Source: Patiria pectinifera
Taxonomy: Eukaryota; Echinodermata; Asteroidea; Valvatida; Asterinidae
NCBI GenBank assembly: GCA_029964075.1
Contig: CM057129.1
Span: 13,817,430 to 13,881,429, forward strand
Length of the DNA: 64,000 nucleotides
Direction of reading: 5' to 3'
Below, piece after piece: positions 59,040 to 64,000 of the stretch. The notes under the pieces are model-generated. The model searched no databases. It had not been told where the DNA came from and was given only the letters and a program-made list of their open reading frames with translations. How positions within the stretch are numbered: the first letter of the stretch is position 1; every line of letters starts with the position of its first letter. Position numbers and translations under genes: made by a program.

Positions 59040-59218
59040 CGTATGTTGTTTCCTGCCCCGCCCCCAGAAATTGACCCGGTGAGCTTGCGTGTGTACATTC
59101 TCATTTCTGATGTGGGATTTTCCAAACAAAAGAAATATTTTCTCATCATCGAGGAACTGAAACAGACAGTGACGCAGGACGAGGACAAGCTCCTGTCATT
59201 CGGCTACTATTATAATAG
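59040..59218 (+). other. Probable noncoding first exon and promoter area of the methyltransferase-like gene
   Basis: A strong donor, AATAG|gtgagt at 59219, matches the acceptor 'caatttgcag' at 60130. Read in the frame of the downstream ATG, the last codon of this exon is TAG, so it would be 5' UTR. A GC-box-like 'ccccgccccc' lies at 59057-59066. The segment also holds an open 61-codon frame ending at the donor, so a coding role for another transcript cannot be excluded. The 5' limit is unknown. Confidence 0.4.
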
Positions 59219-60130
59219 GTGAGTTTAATTGAACGCACGGGCTTTTACTGTTCAAAAAAATCCAGAGTTTTAAAAGTCAACGACGGGGAGTTCCCCCGAG
59301 TGAGAAATCCACTGATGTGTAATGTGTGCCGGAAGGTGTGTGTGAGTGCGTGGTACCGGTAGGTCAACTTCGTCCCCAGTGCTTACTTTATTTCCAACAT
59401 CGTTTCCAATAGTAAACCCTGGATAGGAAACTTTCTTCCTGTATCCTGATTCGATACCGCAATTGGCTAGTAATGGATTTTTATCGTGTACTTGGTGTTG
59501 TTATTCACAACGTGCAGTACGTGTTTTCGCGATCATTCGTCCACGCCTTCTCAAAAATATTAATTTCCTTTCCCAATTTGTTAATATTAATATGAAATGT
59601 GATACTGCATATTTGTTTCGTTAAGATCGTAACAGTTTAATTGAATACAAATCGTGTTTTCGTAACTCACGCCATGCTCGCCCTTCTACGAATTGACTCT
59701 GTTTTTACCCCAGACACCGCATACAAAAACAAACGCTAATGTAACGCACATGCAGGCACCAGACAATTCCTCATTTGCATACGTGTTCAAAAATCTTGCA
59801 CATGCAAATGATCCAATACCAGGGTGACAGAGCAGGTAGTGATGGGCGCGTACTGCTCGACACCCTGGGGACGGGGTTGGTGGTAGGTGTAAGCGAGTTG
59901 ACATTTACCTTTACCTATATAGCCTATACGTGAACATTTACAGCATTATTCCAAGAATCGGTTAAAAAAAAAAAAAAAAAAAGGCTGACTTCACTTTTTT
60001 ACCGATGGTGCACTTTTCTTTTTTTTTTTACCGATGACGAGGAATATTACTTAACCAGAACAGCAGCTGAATAAATGGAGCTTCAGGTTGACTCGCTTTA
60101 TTCTTACTCGCGATTTTGTTCAATTTGCAG
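59219..60130. other. Probable intron of the methyltransferase-like gene
   Basis: Between the donor at 59219 and the acceptor at 60130. Holds a pure A-run of 19 (59964-59982) followed by two copies of 'ttttaccgatg'. Nothing coding recognised. Confidence 0.4.
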
Positions 60131-60133
60131 GCC

Positions 60134-62020
60134 ATGGATCTTCCCGTGCCAAAAGCTCAGAATGTTTCGGATTATTTTCGTCGCATCCTGACAGATATCC
60201 TCGAAGATCTTGTAGATACAGTTCCCGATGGATACACATCCAATACTGACATTGTCAAGCAGTCGCTGAGAAATATCTCCAATCTGTACAAAACCGGACT
60301 CCGGTTTGCCAGTTCAAATTTGCGATCTGACTGGGCTGACCCGGCCAACCGCTGCGCTTACGTGTTTGTCTACCTGATGCACCATTGCTATCTGGTGTAT
60401 GGCTCGCTTCAGTACTCGGATGACGTTACAAGAAGTTGGCGCAACAAGAGCAGTTTGAAGGTTTGCAGCATCGGTGGCGGGCCCGGGTCGGACCTGGTTG
60501 GCTTGACAACCTTCCTCCGTGAGCACGGCATCTTCCCGCCTTCTTTGGAATGTCTTGTCTTGGATCTGTACCCCGACTGGAAAGACACATGGGACACGAT
60601 ATACGCGCAACTGCCGGAGATCTTTACTGTAACTTACCACAGGTGTGATCTGGTCAAAGACACAAGACTCCACGCCCGAGATCTGCAGTTCATCAAACGG
60701 GCTGATATCCTCACACTGTCCAAATCTTTCTCAGCAGTGTCTGCTTTCTTCCGAGCCGACCGCACCAAAGGCGTTTTCCTTCGGGATGTTCTCCAGCAGA
60801 CCAAACCGGGCTGCTTCGTTCTGTACATCGACAATGACTGCGGCAGTAGTACTCAGTTTCAGCGGGACTTCGCATCCCGAGCCGGTATGGATTTAGTATT
60901 CGAATTCCGTGGCATGCCCACTTTCCCAAAGGGGGCATATTCACATACCATCCGAAAGTACCACAATCTGTTCAACTTCAGTCCGATGCGCTCCTGCGAC
61001 GTGACTATCCAGTTATTCCGAAAGAAGGGAGTAGTTCAGTCTGGCCAATCCGTCAGAATCGAGAGCGACCCGACCGGCCAAGTGAGAGTCAAGAGTTCCT
61101 CCAAGAAGGTTGAAGTTCCCCAAGGAACCCCTGTGGGAATTATTCCAAAATCCTCTCGGGGTAGGCTCCCTACACCCCATCCCATCTCTGGGATCTCCCA
61201 CCACCCCAAACCAACCGATCAACCACCCAAGCCAAGCAACTCACCACGTGCCCCTGAGCCGATCAAGCAAACGCCTCAGCGACAGACGTCTTGTCTCACA
61301 AACACTAACCCTCCCTACTATCAATCAAGATCAGAGAAGAGAGCAGTTCAGTCTGATCAAGCCGTCAGAATCGAGAGCAACCCGACCGGCCACACGAGAG
61401 CCAAGAGTTCTTCCAAGCGGGCTGAAGTTCCCCAAGGAACCCCTGTGGGAATTTTAAAATCCTCTCCGAGTACACCCCACCCTATTCCCAGCTACAACAC
61501 CTTCCACCGTGACGAAATCGCCACAAGGAAAACCGTAACGCCACGAGCAACATCCCCGCAACACTCATCAGGCACTCAGCGGGCTGCAAGCAACATCCAC
61601 ACAACAAATTCCACCTATAACCGACCATACTCCTTTGACCATACCACGACCGTGGAAGGACCCTCACTAGGAAGCTACAGAACACAGACAACCACACAGA
61701 CGACTCCAGCAGACTCCAGCCACATCAACATCTCTGCGATCTCCCACCACCCCAAACCAACCGATCAAGCACCCAAGCCAAGCAACTCACCACATGCCCC
61801 GGGGCCGATCACGCAAACGCCTCAGCGAGAAACATCTCCTCTCATCACAAAGACTAACCCTTGCTATCGATCAACAAACGAAATAAAATATAAGGATGAT
61901 GAAGATGATAGCACACCCGCCAAAAGTTGCTGCCCGGAGGCATGCACAATTTTAAAGCACATAGAGTCTATATTGTTCCATCTTTATCAACTTTTTGAAT
62001 ACACATTTTCATGGCCTTGA
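60134..62020 (+). CDS. SAM-dependent methyltransferase-like protein with repetitive tail
   Basis: 628 residues, from ATG in a good context (GCCATGG) four bases after a splice acceptor to TGA. Six upstream in-frame codons belong to the intron. Residues 1-100 are mostly helical. Residues about 109-123 (KVCSIGGGPGSDLVG) form a class I methyltransferase motif I that would bind S-adenosylmethionine. About 140-149 (CLVLDLYPDW) fits the acidic strand-2 region and 225-235 (GCFVLYIDND) a later strand. The conserved-looking domain ends near residue 300. The tail (300-590) is Pro/Ser/Thr-rich with two duplicated blocks. The end has a Cys-Cys pair and the hydrophobic stretch ILFHLYQLFEYTFSW. Substrate and role unknown; I recognise the fold, not a named gene. 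Same strand as CTC1, 4.7 kb downstream. Confidence 0.85.
   Translation: MDLPVPKAQNVSDYFRRILTDILEDLVDTVPDGYTSNTDIVKQSLRNISNLYKTGLRFASSNLRSDWADPANRCAYVFVYLMHHCYLVYGSLQYSDDVTRSWRNKSSLKVCSIGGGPGSDLVGLTTFLREHGIFPPSLECLVLDLYPDWKDTWDTIYAQLPEIFTVTYHRCDLVKDTRLHARDLQFIKRADILTLSKSFSAVSAFFRADRTKGVFLRDVLQQTKPGCFVLYIDNDCGSSTQFQRDFASRAGMDLVFEFRGMPTFPKGAYSHTIRKYHNLFNFSPMRSCDVTIQLFRKKGVVQSGQSVRIESDPTGQVRVKSSSKKVEVPQGTPVGIIPKSSRGRLPTPHPISGISHHPKPTDQPPKPSNSPRAPEPIKQTPQRQTSCLTNTNPPYYQSRSEKRAVQSDQAVRIESNPTGHTRAKSSSKRAEVPQGTPVGILKSSPSTPHPIPSYNTFHRDEIATRKTVTPRATSPQHSSGTQRAASNIHTTNSTYNRPYSFDHTTTVEGPSLGSYRTQTTTQTTPADSSHINISAISHHPKPTDQAPKPSNSPHAPGPITQTPQRETSPLITKTNPCYRSTNEIKYKDDEDDSTPAKSCCPEACTILKHIESILFHLYQLFEYTFSWP
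61030..61455 (+). repeat. Duplicated block 1 inside the methyltransferase-like gene
   Basis: The segment at 61030-61143 recurs at 61342-61455, offset 312 bp (104 codons). Both encode VRIES.PTG...KSSSK..EVPQGTPVGI. High nucleotide similarity suggests a recent in-frame duplication. Confidence 0.9.
61189..61835 (+). repeat. Duplicated block 2 inside the methyltransferase-like gene
   Basis: The segment at 61189-61290 recurs at 61735-61836, offset 546 bp (182 codons). Both encode ISHHPKPTDQ.PKPSNSP.AP, then TPQR.TS. Interleaved with block 1. Confidence 0.9.
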
Positions 62021-63018
62021 TTCATATCTGTAGACTGGAGTCTTACGTTTTGAAATTATTATTTTTTTTTAATGTGTACGGGGTTATATCCATTGTTTGT
62101 TCACACGTCAATTACTGAAAGTTAGTGCAGAAATTATTGTGCGGTATAGGTGCACTTCGTTTTGGATATACCCATCTCCATTAATGATTCAATCTGGCGG
62201 TTTTTTTCTGATTCAGGAATCGGCAGTCTTATTTGTATGTTTGTAGTATTTTAATTGTCGCTGGACAAAAATGAAGTTTTTGAATTGTTACTGTGTTTTA
62301 ATGTAAAAGAACGTAGTAGTCGATCAGTATTATTGATGGCAATGCGTTTCTCCGTCTTTTATGCAAGCCTATACATGCAATTCAATTGTCAGAAATCAAT
62401 ATGGCCACTTTTGTACAGAAAACAAATTGTATTAATGTGTTAGGTCTACAAGACTTATACCAAAATAGGCCTGAGACATACGTCACGCTTTTTATATGTG
62501 CGCTTTCCTGTGTAGTAGGCGGTCCCTACTTCGTCTGGCGTCCCGACTTCGCTCCCATAGGAAAGAATTACCGGGAGCGCCAGAGGGAAGGAAGGGGGAC
62601 GGGGTTCGTGAAGATTGAATTTCGAAACATGAGGCATATTTAACCCGAGAATGTAAACACCACTGATCATGCATGGACTAAGGGGTGCAACCCTGTATTA
62701 AATTCCCATAATAGACACCAATGATAAATGTCCACTCTTCACACTCTTTTAAAAATACTCAGAACTCTCACAGGTGATCAAAATCTACAGAAGAAAAAAA
62801 TTGATGATCAACATGTCATCTTTCATTTCCTTTTGAATTTTTGGTGGGTGGACCATTGACTTTTTTTTTCCTTTTTTTGGGAGAAATTCTCACCCAAAGA
62901 AGAATTAACACCTCTAAAAACGAACGATGTTTACCAAACTGGAAAAGTAGCCATTTTCAAAAAGAATCCCTCCACGACTTAACATGGTTAAAAAGCGCCA
63001 CTTTTGGGCCCGATTGCA
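62021..63018. other. 3' flank of the methyltransferase-like gene
   Basis: AT-rich. A possible ATTAAA lies at 62697; no clear AATAAA nearby. 62500-62620 is GC-richer with 'gtccctacttcgtctggcg', perhaps a repeat fragment. No gene recognised. Confidence 0.4.
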
Positions 63019-63511
63019 CTGGCGTAGCACGGTCATTTTTATTGGGGGGGGGGGTGTAAATTTTTTGAAAAGGGCACTTGCACATCCGTGGTGAAATGTA
63101 GACAGGTTTTTTTCCCCCGGACACCTAGCCTCCGTAAAATGAAAAAGCGGGAGGGGGGGGGGCAAGAAACCATCTGTCGATGGCGGCGCTGTTCAAAACC
63201 GACGATTATGCACACCAACGGCCAATAGATGGTGCTTTTCAGGGCGATACATGTGCCAAATTCAGAAAAAAGGGCACCAAAAACGGCAGATGCCACAAAA
63301 AAAGGGCAACACTTTTTTTTTCAAAAAAGGGCACTTGTTAAAAAAGAAAGGCACTTTAACAACAAAGGGCACTCTTTACAAATTATTGGGGGGCGGGGGG
63401 AAGGGTAAGCCCGTTTAAAAATGGTCAATTGAATGGAAAAAGGCAGTCTTTACAAAATATTGGAGGGGGGGGGGTAAATACCCCCTTACCCCCCTGCTGG
63501 CTACGTCTATG
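63019..63511. mobile_element. Nonautonomous DNA element with G-runs
   Basis: The left 'ctggcgtagc' and the right 'gctggctacg' are near inverted termini. G-runs lie inside both ends (63044-63054 and 63464-63473). The centre has repeated 'aaaaagggcac' units. Family not determined; no transposase. Confidence 0.55.
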
Positions 63512-64000
63512 GATTGCATCCAAAATGCTCAGAATTGGCAGCTCCAAGTCCAGGCCAGAGGTTCAGTACCACATGTCTTCAATGGCTCTCTGAACTCTCT
63601 AATATATAATATCTGTTATTCATGAGCAGTTTTGTCATTGTCCTTTTTTGTAAAACAACACTCTAAAAATAAAGCAACTAATCACTTATCGATTTTTACA
63701 GTTTAAAAAATAACAAAAAGGTCATTGTTTTTTTGTGACTTAATACCGTTTGACCGTTTAACAAAACTGTAAAACGACAAAACAGTAAATGGTTTGTTGA
63801 CTGTGTTTGTTTTTTTTGAGAAAATCTGAAACGGTAAAACGAAATAACGGTTTGTACCGGGATTCAGGATCAAGGTACCAACTTTTACTACAAACGTGCT
63901 GGTAATGTCGGGAACCACTTAAGGGCCCTTGAACAACTTTGGATTCTAGATGCTCTGTGGTGCAATCTGAGGACATTTCTTACCACTTTAACCATTTTGT
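63512..64000. other. Intergenic, nothing recognised
   Basis: AT-rich DNA with alternating poly-T and poly-A stretches. No gene, RNA or clear repeat seen. Confidence 0.4.

Noticed and set aside
58772..59188. Minus-strand open frame of 138 codons upstream of the methyltransferase-like gene
   Set aside because: It overlaps a diverged repeat (58765-58860) and the probable first exon on the other strand. No recognisable motif.
60314..60944. Several minus-strand frames inside the methyltransferase-like gene
   Set aside because: Shadows of a GC-richer coding exon; the plus strand carries the motif I signature and the long frame.

Overview
The window looks like nuclear DNA of an invertebrate animal. 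Genes are split by GT-AG introns with long T-rich acceptors, intergenic DNA is AT-rich, and there are many tRNA-derived SINEs, MITE-like foldback elements, a decayed non-LTR retrotransposon and a very large satellite array. No bacterial operon, phage or virus is present. Protein resemblances and the style of the SINEs and MITEs would fit a marine deuterostome, perhaps an echinoderm. That placement is a guess that I could not test.

Gene 1 (2014-55444, + strand). Twenty exons, all with compatible splice phases, encode about 1,048 residues that I recognise as CTC1, the large OB-fold subunit of the CTC1-STN1-TEN1 (CST) complex. CST binds single-stranded DNA and coordinates telomere C-strand fill-in by DNA polymerase alpha-primase. 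The 5' end of the gene lies before the window. The C-terminus and stop codon are inside it (TAA at 55442-55444). Much of the gene is invisible to a simple ORF scan because most exons are 60-220 bp.

The satellite (about 14555-47925). Intron 12 of this gene (13911-47977, 34 kb) is almost entirely one head-to-tail array of a 194-195 bp monomer, roughly 170 copies by length. Each typical copy carries one GGATCC and one CCGCGG. Length changes sit mainly in T-runs, edge copies are more diverged, and rare variants recur kilobases apart, which indicates block duplication or conversion. The long ORFs seen here on both strands are by-products of a stop-poor 65-codon monomer, not genes. The array starts exactly where a SINE is truncated.

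Other introns and the intergenic DNA hold at least two SINE families, a piggyBac-like MITE with TTAA duplications, a TA-flanked pogo/Tc1-like MITE, several large palindromes (notably 58218-58541, built from an ACCGATAATGTA-type motif in both orientations), a 17-bp minisatellite and several dispersed repeat families.

Gene 2 (60134-62020, + strand) encodes a 628-residue protein. An N-terminal SAM-dependent-methyltransferase-like domain is followed by a Pro/Ser/Thr-rich tail made by two interleaved recent duplications. A noncoding first exon probably ends at 59218. The function is unknown.
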